Assembly: GCA_003724185.1 (NCBI GenBank)
Contig: RHGM01000003.1
Span: 558,001-622,000, forward strand
DNA: 64,000 nt
Origin: Porphyrobacter sp. IPPAS B-1204
GTDB taxonomy: Bacteria; Pseudomonadota; Alphaproteobacteria; Sphingomonadales; Sphingomonadaceae
Direction: 5' to 3'
Positions 27,129 through 36,093 of this stretch are shown here, piece by piece (position 1 is the first letter of the stretch; each line of letters begins with the position of its first letter). The notes beneath the pieces were generated by a model. That model was given only the letters and a program-made list of their open reading frames with translations, did not search any database and was not told where the DNA came from. The position numbers and the translations under genes were made by a program.

Positions 27129-28042
27129 CAGGGAAGCCTCTCTCCACGCGCGGCGACCAGCACCGCGTACCAATCCGTCCGCGTCCAGCGCACTGTCATC
27201 GCCGCTGCGCCTTCCGCAATCCGCTCCGCGTTCTGCGAACCGATGATCGGGATGATCCCGGCGGGGTGCGCCATCAGCCAGCTGTAAGCGGCGACGGTGC
27301 GCGAGACGCCCTGCGCGTCGGCCACAACATCCAGCGCGGCGGCCACGGCCTTTTCGCGCGCGTTTTCCGGTGCAGTCAGCCGGCCGCCGCCCAGTGGCGA
27401 CCACGCCATCGGGGTCAGGCCCAGCATCATCGCCTGATCCAGCTCGCCGTTCTCGAAGCAGGTGATCCTGAGCGGGCTGATCTCTGGCTGGGTCGTTGCC
27501 AGCTTGGTGCCGAGGAAGTGATTGAGCGCCGCCGTCTGGGCCTGCGTGAAGTTCGACACCCCCAGCGCCCTGATCTTGCCGCTTGCCACCGCATCATCCA
27601 GCACCCGCGCTGTCTCCTGCGGGTGGGCGAGGATATCGGGTCGGTGGATCTGCCACAGGTCAACGCTGTCCACCTTCAGGCGGGCAAGGGAATCGTCAAT
27701 CGCCTTGCGCAGGTAATCCGCGCTCTGATCATAAGGCAGCGGGGGCAGGATGCCGCCCTTCGTCGCCAGCACCATGCGGCCCCGCAAGGCAGGTTCCGCG
27801 CTGAGCACTTCACCCAGCAGCACCTCGGCATCACCGAACCCGCCCGCACCGTCAAAGCCGTAGATATCAGCCGTATCGAGGAAGGTGATCCCCGCATCCA
27901 GCGCCGCGTGCACCAGCTTGGCCGCCTCGGCAGCGGTGCGCCCGTTTTCGGTGAGCCGCCACATCCCCCAGGCGATGGGAGACACATGGATGCCGCTCGC
28001 GCCAAGCTGGCGGGTGGCAGGTGGCAAGGGCAGTTCACTCAT
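27128..28042 (-). CDS. Aldo/keto reductase (probable 6-oxo-glucose reductase, SmoB-like)
   Basis: A 304-residue TIM-barrel oxidoreductase with the full catalytic tetrad: Asp56 and Tyr61 in FLDTADIYG, Lys95 in LATKGG and His133 in LWQIHRPD. The C-terminal IIGSQNAERI segment binds NADPH. It resembles the YdhF branch. In the sulfo-SMO pathway known from Agrobacterium an aldo/keto reductase reduces the 6-oxo-glucose made by desulfonation to glucose; the operon position between the regulator and the monooxygenase suggests that job here. Its ATG follows the LacI stop with no gap (TGAATG), with AGAGGAA as ribosome binding site inside the LacI end. Confidence 0.85.
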   Translation of the reverse strand: MSELPLPPATRQLGASGIHVSPIAWGMWRLTENGRTAAEAAKLVHAALDAGITFLDTADIYGFDGAGGFGDAEVLLGEVLSAEPALRGRMVLATKGGILPPLPYDQSADYLRKAIDDSLARLKVDSVDLWQIHRPDILAHPQETARVLDDAVASGKIRALGVSNFTQAQTAALNHFLGTKLATTQPEISPLRITCFENGELDQAMMLGLTPMAWSPLGGGRLTAPENAREKAVAAALDVVADAQGVSRTVAAYSWLMAHPAGIIPIIGSQNAERIAEGAAAMTVRWTRTDWYAVLVAARGERLP

Positions 28043-29050
28043 TCAATTGTTCCTCTTTGGGGGAGCGACCGAAGCGCGCTCGACAAGGTCGTGGGGCAGG
28101 CGTTTGTGGGTGATGTCCCCGCCTGCGATCAGGATTTGGGTAGCGGTGCGCGCCAGATCGGCCATCGGCTGGCGGATGGTGGTGAGCGGCGGCCAGACGG
28201 TGCGCGCCAGCGTCGTATCGTCGAACCCCGCGACCGACAGTTCCGCCGGCACGTTGATACCGCGATCATGCGCCACGGCAAGAACGCCTGCGGCCATGTC
28301 ATCGTTCGATGCAAAGATCGCGGTCGGGCGATCGGGCAGATCAAGCAGAGCGCGCGCGCCGTTGACGCCGGAATCGAAATCGAACTCGCCATCGACCACC
28401 ATCTGCGGCTCGAACGGGATGCCAACGCGGTCCAGTGCGCGGCGGTATCCGAACAATCGGTCGTCGGACGCCATGTGGTTGGTGTGGCCCTTGATGAAGC
28501 CGATCCGGCGGTGCCCTGCATTGATCAGATGGGTGGTCATGTCGTCGGCGGCCTGCGCGTCGTCCATGAACACGGATGATGTCAGCGCGTGGTTGGTCCC
28601 CGGAGATATGCGCACGAAGGGCACATCCATCGTCTCCAGAGCGCGCAGCACCGGATCGCAGTCCGTGACGGGCGAGGACAGGATGATGCCATCGACGTGC
28701 GTCTCGCTCACCAGCCCGCGCACCTGCTCGCCCACACGCGGATCGGCGACATCGACCGGCTGGGCCAGCAGGCGGATGCCGTTTTCCTGGCACACCTCCC
28801 AGCAACCCTTCTGGATCTGGAACATGTAATAGGGGCTGTGATTATCGTAGATCAGCGCGACCTGGTTGGACTTTGCGCCCGAAAGGATGCGCGCCGCCAC
28901 GCTGGGCCGGTAATCGAGTTCGGCCATCGCCGTCTCGACCTTCTCGCGCAGGGCATCGCTGACATAGGGGTGGCCGTTCAGCACGCGGCTGACCGTCTTC
29001 ACGGCGACCCCGGCGCGGGCGGCCACGTCCTTGATATTGGCGCGGCTCAT
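28043..29050 (-). CDS. LacI-family regulator of the sulfoquinovose-type locus
   Basis: A 335-residue repressor; ATG 29050 overlaps the GH31 stop (ATGA). The helix-turn-helix is NIKDVAARAGVAVKTVSRVLN, with hinge residues PSVAARILSG, then the effector domain ending LSVAGFDDTTLARTVWPPLTTI. It is the second gene of the operon GH31-LacI-reductase-monooxygenase and probably also controls the divergent TonB receptor. The effector is likely sulfoquinovose or its glyceride. I could not find a convincing palindromic operator in the 175-base divergent region. Confidence 0.9.
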   Translation of the reverse strand: MSRANIKDVAARAGVAVKTVSRVLNGHPYVSDALREKVETAMAELDYRPSVAARILSGAKSNQVALIYDNHSPYYMFQIQKGCWEVCQENGIRLLAQPVDVADPRVGEQVRGLVSETHVDGIILSSPVTDCDPVLRALETMDVPFVRISPGTNHALTSSVFMDDAQAADDMTTHLINAGHRRIGFIKGHTNHMASDDRLFGYRRALDRVGIPFEPQMVVDGEFDFDSGVNGARALLDLPDRPTAIFASNDDMAAGVLAVAHDRGINVPAELSVAGFDDTTLARTVWPPLTTIRQPMADLARTATQILIAGGDITHKRLPHDLVERASVAPPKRNN

Positions 29051-31035
29051 CGGGCGAGCTCCGCGAACAGGGGCGCAAATGCGCTGCCGGGACGGGTGAA
29101 CACCGGCGGCTGCCCGATAGGCGCAGGCACATCGTGCCAGCCGGAGGCGTAATCCCGCCCGCTCCACACATGCCGCCAATTGCCCTCCGGCAGATAGACT
29201 TTGCGCATCGACGCCCCCGCTTCGATTACCGGTGCCACCATCATGTCCGCACCATAGAGGTATTGATCCTGAACCGTTAGGCCCACGCGGTCTTCAGGAT
29301 AATGCAGGAACATCGCCCGCTGGGCGGGAAGGCCGGTGGCTTGCGCTTCTTCGACGAGGTGCCGCACATAGGGAGCGAGGTGCGCGTGGACGCGGCTCCA
29401 GCGGACGAACCCCTCGATCAGTTCGCTGGTGCTGTCGATCTGGAGATTATCGTCGGGCCGGTTGCCTTCGTGCGTGCGCATCACCGGGCTGAAGGCGCCC
29501 AGTTCGTACCAGCGCAGCAGCAGTTCGGGTGTGCGGACATTGCCGAACAGACTGGTGTAACCGCCCACATCGGAATGGCTGAAAGCGTTGCCGACAAGCC
29601 CCGATGACAGCGCGGCGGTGATGACCGTGCCGATGCCGTCATGGCGGCTGAAATCCACCGACTGGTCCCCCGCCCACAGCAGGGGACAATGCGCCTGCAC
29701 CCCGGTGTGGCCTGCGCGCATGAACCACAACACGTCACCGGTGCGCCCACGCGAGGCGACAGCGCGGGCGTTGACCTCGGCCCAGCGCACCGGCCAACGG
29801 TTGTGCTCCTGCATCGGGTCGCCATCATGGAGGCGCAGATCGGTGGGGAGATATTCGCCGAAATCGGCCATCCAGCCATCGAGCCCGAAATCGAGCATCC
29901 GCTTGCCGATCACCTCTTCCGCGAACCATTCGGCAGCGGCGGGATTGGTGAAATCGACCACGCCCGCGTGAAATTCGCCGAAATCGACCGCGTAGGGTTC
30001 ATCGCTGTCGAGGCATGTGGCGAAAAAATCTTGCGCGGCGGCTTCGGGGTAAAGCGGGCCGTCAACCGCGAGATAGGGGTTCACATATCCCAGAAAGCGG
30101 ATGCCGCGCTGTTTCAACGCCGCGATGCGAGCGGGGAGATCGGGGTAGCGTTCCGCGTTCCACTGCCAGTCCCAGAACAGGCGGCGCCCGAAGCTGGTTT
30201 CGCGGATGCCAACCCAGTCCTCGCACCACAGCCCGCTCACCGCAGCACCTGCGTCGATCAGCGCTTCGAGCCGGTCGAAACTTGCGTCGCCCTGCTTCAG
30301 CCCCACAACCGCGCCGCCCAGCGCCCATTCGGGGAGCGCAGGACGCGGACCGAAGCGGGCACCGAGCTGGCGGGTGAGGTCAGCGGGCGCGCCTTCGAAC
30401 AGATCGACCGTCACCTCTCCCGACCACACGTGCACCCGCAGCCACCCTGCCTCGGACGCGTCAAGTTCGACATATTCGGCGTTGGCAAGGCTCAGCGCCC
30501 AGCCAGCCGAGCACAGGACTGTGGGTTCGGGATAATTGGTCGTCCAGTAATCCCCGCCCGCAAAGGAGCCATCGGCGCTGGCCTGATCGGTCAGCGGGGT
30601 GCCGGGTTCGCGGCCCACCCCCGGCTCGCTGGTCCAGACCGGGAATGTGCGTCCGTTCAGAGCAAGATAGCTCATCTGCTCGCCCCCGCCCCACAGCACG
30701 TCATCAGGGGCGAGCACGAAGTCCAGCGTGATGCGGTTGTGCCCGGTGAGCGCGGCGACTGTGAGACGCGATGCATCCGGCGCAAGATCGAGAGCCACTT
30801 TCGCGCTGCCATCAGCGCTGGACAGCACCACCGCGCCATCCCCCGCCACTTCGCAGGCCGACAGTGGCTTCGCTGCCACAGGGGTATCCGAGAGGCGGAA
30901 ATTGCCGCGCACCATCGCGACCACGGGATCGCCTGAAGCCACTGAAATCACGACACTATCTGGCCTGTGGCGCAGGACGGTACGCCCTGCCAGTCGCAGG
31001 TCAAATCCCCCCTCGCATGGCGTCATCTGCACCAT
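29047..31035 (-). CDS. GH31 glycosidase with the sulfoquinovosidase residue set (YihQ/SmoI-like)
   Basis: A 662-residue cytoplasmic enzyme (no signal peptide). The nucleophile Asp391 is in GWMADFGEYLPTD and the acid/base Asp457 in LLWAGDQSVDFS. It follows E. coli YihQ closely: WVGIRETSFGRRLFWDWQWN, HSDVGGYTSLFG, MRTHEGNRPDDN. The residues YihQ uses to bind the sulfonate (Arg301, Trp304, Tyr508) are matched by Arg285, Trp288 and Tyr493, with identical spacing around the acid/base. This favours cleavage of alpha-sulfoquinovosides such as sulfoquinovosyl glycerol over alpha-glucosides. ATG 31035 is preceded by GGGACGGAA; ATG 31026 and an ATG 60 bases upstream are alternatives. It heads the operon with LacI, reductase and monooxygenase, and is divergent from a TonB receptor. 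Confidence 0.88.
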   Translation of the reverse strand: MVQMTPCEGGFDLRLAGRTVLRHRPDSVVISVASGDPVVAMVRGNFRLSDTPVAAKPLSACEVAGDGAVVLSSADGSAKVALDLAPDASRLTVAALTGHNRITLDFVLAPDDVLWGGGEQMSYLALNGRTFPVWTSEPGVGREPGTPLTDQASADGSFAGGDYWTTNYPEPTVLCSAGWALSLANAEYVELDASEAGWLRVHVWSGEVTVDLFEGAPADLTRQLGARFGPRPALPEWALGGAVVGLKQGDASFDRLEALIDAGAAVSGLWCEDWVGIRETSFGRRLFWDWQWNAERYPDLPARIAALKQRGIRFLGYVNPYLAVDGPLYPEAAAQDFFATCLDSDEPYAVDFGEFHAGVVDFTNPAAAEWFAEEVIGKRMLDFGLDGWMADFGEYLPTDLRLHDGDPMQEHNRWPVRWAEVNARAVASRGRTGDVLWFMRAGHTGVQAHCPLLWAGDQSVDFSRHDGIGTVITAALSSGLVGNAFSHSDVGGYTSLFGNVRTPELLLRWYELGAFSPVMRTHEGNRPDDNLQIDSTSELIEGFVRWSRVHAHLAPYVRHLVEEAQATGLPAQRAMFLHYPEDRVGLTVQDQYLYGADMMVAPVIEAGASMRKVYLPEGNWRHVWSGRDYASGWHDVPAPIGQPPVFTRPGSAFAPLFAELAR

Positions 31036-31210
31036 TTCCGTCCCAGATTCCCTCACCGGACTATCCCTTGGTCCCCCTATGACCACGTGTGACACCGCTT
31101 GACAGATCGCAGCAGAAAGCGCAACCCGATTGGCCGAAGATCGACTGCACGGGCGATGGCAATGCCGCTCGCCCGAATGACCCGATCACGACGCAGGGGA
31201 GAGAATGACC

Positions 31211-33529
31211 ATGTCCGCCACCACTCGCATTGCGCTTAAGGCGCTTGCCCTTTCCGCCAGTTCGCTGGCGTTGATCCACACCGCACCCGCCATGGCGCAG
31301 GTCGAAGAAATCATCGTTACCTCGCAAAAAGTCGAGGAAAATGTGCAGGATGTTCCCATCGCCATCACGGCGGTTTCGGGCGACCAGCTGCAACAGTCGG
31401 TGGTCTTCAGCCTTGAAAACATCAGCACCCTGATCCCGTCCGTCACCTTCCGCAAGGGCACCACCAGTGCCAACAGCGCGATCGTGATGCGCGGCGTCGG
31501 CACCATCAGCTTCTCGGTCGCGGCCGAACCCAGCGTGTCCACCGTTGTCGATGGCGTCGTGCTGTCACGTTCGGGACAGGCCTTCATGGATCTGGTCGAC
31601 ATCCAGCGTCTGGAAGTGCTGCGCGGCCCGCAGGGCACGCTGTTCGGCCGCAACGCCTCGGCCGGTCTGGTGAACATCGTCTCCAAGGGCGGGACCGACA
31701 CCTTCGAAGCCGAAGTCAATGCCGACTGGTTCGAGGGCGAGGAATACCGCCTGCGCGCCGCAATCAGCGGCCCGCTGGGCGAAAACCTCAGCGCGCGCCT
31801 GACCGGCTTCTACGGCACCTTCGATGGCAACATCACCAACGTGAATGGCGGCCGCAACAACACCGTCAACGGCTATGAACGCCATGGCGTGCGCGGGATC
31901 ATGGATTATGACGACGGCGCCAATGCCGTCCGCCTGATCGCCGATTACTACAAGGCCGATGATGATTGCTGTGCCGACGTCACCGGCGTCAGCCGCGGCA
32001 ACGCGGTGCAGGATGCCGAGCTTGGCCTGCCCGGCGGCCCGGCCCAGGGCACCGACCAGCGCTTCATCAACCACAACTTCGTCACCCGCACCGAGGACGA
32101 ACAGTGGAGCCTGACCGCCACCGGCGATTTCGAAATCAGCGACACCCACACCCTCAGCGCGGTGCTGGGCTATCGCAACTGGTTCAACCGCGAACTGCGC
32201 GAAGGCGACTTCCTGCCGCGCGCGATTGTCGGCGTGGGCGAGTTGCACGATACCGGCGTGGTCAGGACCGAGCAGCTTTCGGCGGAAATCCGCATCGCGT
32301 CGGACCAGACCAAGCCGTTCTTCTATCAGGCGGGCGTGTTTGCCTGGCAGTCGGACAACACGCAGGATTTCACCCGCAACAACATCACCTGCGCCAGCTC
32401 GACCCTGCCGATCGATCCGGTCACCGGCGCGCGGCCCTGCAACCTGACTGACACGGTGAACACGATCTTCCCGACCGCCACTTCGCGCAGCGAAGTGCGC
32501 TCGCAGAACTATGCGATCTTCAGCCAGGCGACCTATCGCTTCACCGATCAGCTCTCGCTGACCGGCGGCCTGCGCTACACCTGGGACGATCTCCAGTTCA
32601 CCCACACCCGCGCGCCGGGCGTGAACCGCACCACCGGCCTGCCCGCCACCGGGCCGGGCGTGGTCGGCAACCCCGCAGGCGGCCTCATCGCCAATGGCGG
32701 CAACGGCACCAACACCTCGGCCGGATCGACCACCAACGGCAACCTTTCGGGCCGCGCCGTGATCCAGTACGAGCCGAGCGAAGACATCATGCTCTATGCC
32801 TCGTACACCCGCGGCTACAAGGGTCCGGCGTTCAACGTGTTCTTCAACCACACAGCGCCCAACAACGCCCGCCCGATCGACGAGGAGCTGTCCGACAGCT
32901 ACGAAATCGGGGTGAAGTCGCAGTTCCTCGACAACCGCGTGCAGCTGAATGTCGCGGCGTTCAGCGTCGAATATGACGGGTTCCAGGCCAACAACTTCGT
33001 GCTGATCAACGGCGCGACGGTATCGAACCTGACCAACGCCGGCACGGTGAAGAGCGAAGGCTTCGAAGCCGATCTGGTGGTCAACCCGATTGCCGGGCTG
33101 AACCTGCGCGCCAGCGGTGCCTATGCCGATGCCCGCGTCAAGGAGTTCAACCCCAACCCGCTGACCAACGCACCGAGCGCGATCAACGGCACCCAGCTGC
33201 CGCTGGCTCCGAAGTTCGTCTACACCCTCGGCGGCGATTACACCGCCGATCTGGGCGATGCGGCGGTGCTGTATCTCAACACCGATTACCGCCACACCAG
33301 CACGCAGTTTTCGGATCTGGGTGAGGCCGGGCGGATCGATCCCTACGGCATCTGGAACGCCTCGGTCGGGTTCTCGGACCCGGACGACAAGTACCGCGTG
33401 ACCTTCCACGCCCGCAACATCACCGATGAAAGCTATGTGCTGCTGAACGTCGAGAACGGGCGTCGCTTCCAGATCCCGCGTGATGCGGACCGTTACTTCG
33501 GGGTGAGCCTGCGCGTCCGGACGCGTTGA
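31211..33529 (+). CDS. TonB-dependent receptor of the sulfoquinovose-type locus
   Basis: A 772-residue outer-membrane transporter. ATG 31211 has a 9-base spacing from GGGGAG (31196-31201); ATG 31205 would be only three bases away. A signal peptide ends at APAMA, followed by TonB box EEIIVTSQK, a plug (VPIAITAVSGDQL, DIQRLEVLRGPQGTLFGRN, GLVNIVSKGG) and a barrel with YASYTRGYKGPAF. The general type is that of sphingomonad oligosaccharide receptors. Placed divergently from the sulfoquinovosidase-like operon and followed by an acid-sugar MFS importer, it likely takes up sulfoquinovosyl glycerol or sulfolipid fragments. Confidence 0.9.
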   Translation: MSATTRIALKALALSASSLALIHTAPAMAQVEEIIVTSQKVEENVQDVPIAITAVSGDQLQQSVVFSLENISTLIPSVTFRKGTTSANSAIVMRGVGTISFSVAAEPSVSTVVDGVVLSRSGQAFMDLVDIQRLEVLRGPQGTLFGRNASAGLVNIVSKGGTDTFEAEVNADWFEGEEYRLRAAISGPLGENLSARLTGFYGTFDGNITNVNGGRNNTVNGYERHGVRGIMDYDDGANAVRLIADYYKADDDCCADVTGVSRGNAVQDAELGLPGGPAQGTDQRFINHNFVTRTEDEQWSLTATGDFEISDTHTLSAVLGYRNWFNRELREGDFLPRAIVGVGELHDTGVVRTEQLSAEIRIASDQTKPFFYQAGVFAWQSDNTQDFTRNNITCASSTLPIDPVTGARPCNLTDTVNTIFPTATSRSEVRSQNYAIFSQATYRFTDQLSLTGGLRYTWDDLQFTHTRAPGVNRTTGLPATGPGVVGNPAGGLIANGGNGTNTSAGSTTNGNLSGRAVIQYEPSEDIMLYASYTRGYKGPAFNVFFNHTAPNNARPIDEELSDSYEIGVKSQFLDNRVQLNVAAFSVEYDGFQANNFVLINGATVSNLTNAGTVKSEGFEADLVVNPIAGLNLRASGAYADARVKEFNPNPLTNAPSAINGTQLPLAPKFVYTLGGDYTADLGDAAVLYLNTDYRHTSTQFSDLGEAGRIDPYGIWNASVGFSDPDDKYRVTFHARNITDESYVLLNVENGRRFQIPRDADRYFGVSLRVRTR

Positions 33530-33555
33530 TCCTCTCCGGGGCATGACCATCAGGC

Positions 33556-33583
33556 AGGGCCGTCGGAGCGATCCGGCGGCCCT
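33556..33583 (+). terminator. Hairpin between the TonB receptor and the MFS gene
   Basis: AGGGCCGTCGG (33556-33566) pairs with CCGGCGGCCCT (33573-33583), 11 pairs with one wobble, starting 27 bases after the receptor stop. No T-run follows. It may partially terminate transcription or stabilise the receptor mRNA, so that receptor is made in excess of the inner-membrane carrier. Confidence 0.5.
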
Positions 33584-33638
33584 TGCCATATCACGGTGCG
33601 CTTGCCCTTCCTGACACTGAAGCCCAAGGAACCGCGTG

Positions 33639-34907
33639 ATGGCCGCTGTCGAATATTCCTCGCCAATCCCCGCGCGCCTGCGCTGGTCGCTGTTCACGGT
33701 GCTGTGCATCGCGGGGGTGTTCAACGCGATGGACCGGCCGATCATCGCGATCCTGAAGCCCGACATGATGGCGGATTTCGGCTGGAGCGACAGTGACTTC
33801 GGTGATCTGGCCGCCGTCACCCAGTTTTCCGCCGCCTTTGCCTTCCTGTTCACCGGCTGGCTGGTGGACCGGCTGGGGGTCAACCGCTCGATGCAGGTGG
33901 GGGCTGCCGCGTGGAGCCTTGCCGCAATGGCCCACGGCTGGGCAATCTCTACCACACAGGTGGTCGCTGCGCGGGTCGGCCTTGGCGTCACCGAAGCGGT
34001 GCAGACCCCGCTCACGATCAAGACCGTCGCGGCGCTGTTCCCGCCGGACAAGCGCAGCTTTGCCTTCGGCTTTGCAACGATGCTGGCGGGCGCGGGGACA
34101 ATCGCGATGCCCTTCGTGATCCCAGCTCTGGCGCTCACCGTGGGCTGGCGCGGGGCGCTGGTGGTGGGCGGGATCGGGGGCTTCATCTCGCTGCTGGCAT
34201 GGATGTGGCTGGCGCGAGGGGTGGCGCAATTGCGCGAGACGACGCTGGCAAACAGCCCTGATCCGGGCGGGGAAAGCGCCCGTTACGGCGCGATACTCGG
34301 CAACCGGGCGACCTGGGCGATTGTCGTCGCCAAGGCGCTGTCGGACATGACCTGGTGGTTCATCAATTTCTGGCTGGCGGATTATTACCGCAAGGAATTC
34401 GGCCTCACCACACTTGAGCTGGCGGTGCCGCTGGCGATCGCCTTTGCCGGATCGGGCCTTGGCGCGCTGCTGGCGGGATGGGTGTCAACCCGCCTGCTGG
34501 AGCGCGGGCATAGCCCCAACCGCGTGCGCAAGGGCGTGATGCTGGTCTGCGCGCTGATCGTGCTGCCACTGCCGCTGGTGCTGGCGATTGACAGTTTCTG
34601 GCCCGTGGCAGTGATGATCGGGGTGGTGATGGCAGGGCATCAGGGCTTTTCGCTCTCGCTGTTCTCGACCATTACCGATGTCGTGCCGCAGGCCAAGGTC
34701 GGGCGGGTGACGGCCTTCGGTGCTTTCATGGGCAACATGGGCGGGGTGGCGATTTCGCTGATCGCGGGACGGGTGCTGGATGCAGGGCTTGGCTTCGTGC
34801 CGCTGTTCATCTTCGCCTCTTCGTCCTATCTGATTGCGCTGGCGTGGTTCCAGTGGATGCTGCCGGTCATCCTCCGCCCGGAAGACGAAGCGGACCTGTT
34901 CGAATAG
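33639..34907 (+). CDS. MFS transporter of the anion:cation symporter type (probable sulfosugar importer)
   Basis: A 422-residue membrane protein with about twelve hydrophobic segments. ATG 33639 has AAGGA at 33626-33630; a GTG directly before is possible. The N-terminal FNAMDRPIIAILKPDMMADFGWSDSDFGDL, the GLGVTEAVQTPLTIKTVAALFPPDKR loop and TWWFINFWLADYYRKEFG resemble ExuT-like acid-sugar carriers of the ACS family, which move anionic sugars with protons. That suits sulfoquinovose or its glyceride, which carry a sulfonate. It follows the TonB receptor by 109 bases. Confidence 0.85.
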   Translation: MAAVEYSSPIPARLRWSLFTVLCIAGVFNAMDRPIIAILKPDMMADFGWSDSDFGDLAAVTQFSAAFAFLFTGWLVDRLGVNRSMQVGAAAWSLAAMAHGWAISTTQVVAARVGLGVTEAVQTPLTIKTVAALFPPDKRSFAFGFATMLAGAGTIAMPFVIPALALTVGWRGALVVGGIGGFISLLAWMWLARGVAQLRETTLANSPDPGGESARYGAILGNRATWAIVVAKALSDMTWWFINFWLADYYRKEFGLTTLELAVPLAIAFAGSGLGALLAGWVSTRLLERGHSPNRVRKGVMLVCALIVLPLPLVLAIDSFWPVAVMIGVVMAGHQGFSLSLFSTITDVVPQAKVGRVTAFGAFMGNMGGVAISLIAGRVLDAGLGFVPLFIFASSSYLIALAWFQWMLPVILRPEDEADLFE

Positions 34908-34995
34908 GCCGCACGCGGTTGCAAAGCGGCGGGCTGCGGGGTAGGCGTATGACACCGAAAGACATACCCAGAGACACAAGGCAGGCTGACCCGGC

Positions 34996-36093
34996 ATGAA
35001 GCGCGATGCGCGCCCCGATTACGAGGCTTTCGCCGGCGACCTGTTCGGCGAGATCATGCTCGCCGACACCGCTGCGGCGGCCGCTGCCAAGGCCGAAAAG
35101 AAGCCGCTGTCGCGCTTTGTCCCGGGCCTTGCGATCTGCGCCATTGCCGGAGCGGCGGCGGCGTGGATGAGCCAGAATTACGGTGTGCCGGTGATCCTTG
35201 CGGGCCTGCTGATCGGCCTTGCCGTCAACTTCGCCGCTGCCGATCCGCGCACGCATGACGGGCTGGACTGGGTGTCACGCCACGGGCTGCGCGCCGGGAT
35301 CGTGCTGCTGGGCGTGCAGGTGACCGTGATGCAGGTGGCCGCAATGGGCGCAGTGCCGTTCCTTGGCCTTGCGCTGGTGATGGGCGCTGCGCTCACCGCC
35401 GCGCTCGCCGCCGCACGTGCCACCGGGCAGAGCGCTGCCATCGGCTTGCTCGGCGGGGGCGCGACGGCGATCTGCGGGGCATCTGCAGCGCTGGCGCTTT
35501 ACGGTGTGATCGGGCGCGAAAGGATCGATCAGGCGCAATTCACGCTGACGCTGGTGATTCTTGCCGCGGCCAGCGCCATCGCGCTTGTCACCTATCCGAT
35601 GCTGGCAGACGCGCTGGCGTTCTCCGACGCGCAGGCGGGATTCCTGACAGGGGCCGCGATCCATGACGTCGCGCAGGCGATCGGCGCGGGCTTTGCCGTG
35701 TCGGACGCGGCGGGCGCGCAGGCGACGGTGGTAAAGCTGACGCGGGTGGCGCTGCTCGCCCCGCTGGTGACACTTGCGGCGCTGTGGATTGCCCGCGCCC
35801 AGCCTCTGGCCGAAGGCGTGGGCAAGGCGCGGGTGCCGCTGCTGCCGGGCTTCATCCTCGCCTTCCTTGCTCTGGTGGGGGTCAATTCTGTCGTCACCCT
35901 CCCCGCCGATCTGGCCGGGTATGCGCTCACCGCGTCAAAGACCTTGCTGCTGCTGGCCGTCACCGCCACAGCGATGCGCACACGCACCGACCTGCTGCTT
36001 GACCTCGGCTGGCGAGCGGTGATGCCGGTGCTGGCGGCGACCATCGCCTCGCTGGTGGTGGCTCTCGGATTTGCACAGTGGGTGATCGGATGA
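34996..36093 (+). CDS. YeiH-family putative sulfite/sulfate exporter
   Basis: A 365-residue inner-membrane protein with about ten hydrophobic segments and the family (PF03601) stretches HGLRAGIVLLGVQVTVMQ, GGGATAICGASAALA and AAIHDVAQAIGAGFAVS. The family is annotated as putative sulfate exporter and is often found near sulfur-oxidation or sulfonate-degradation genes. In this locus it could remove the sulfite released by the flavin monooxygenase. It starts 88 bases after the MFS gene with a weak ribosome binding site, and its stop overlaps the glpD start (ATGA). The substrate is an inference from context. Confidence 0.85.
   Translation: MKRDARPDYEAFAGDLFGEIMLADTAAAAAAKAEKKPLSRFVPGLAICAIAGAAAAWMSQNYGVPVILAGLLIGLAVNFAAADPRTHDGLDWVSRHGLRAGIVLLGVQVTVMQVAAMGAVPFLGLALVMGAALTAALAAARATGQSAAIGLLGGGATAICGASAALALYGVIGRERIDQAQFTLTLVILAAASAIALVTYPMLADALAFSDAQAGFLTGAAIHDVAQAIGAGFAVSDAAGAQATVVKLTRVALLAPLVTLAALWIARAQPLAEGVGKARVPLLPGFILAFLALVGVNSVVTLPADLAGYALTASKTLLLLAVTATAMRTRTDLLLDLGWRAVMPVLAATIASLVVALGFAQWVIG

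Noticed and set aside
31036..31210. Search for a LacI operator and promoter in the divergent region of the sulfoquinovose-type locus
   Set aside because: TTGACA at 31099-31104 has no matching -10, and no CG-centred palindrome scores well; nothing reported as a site.
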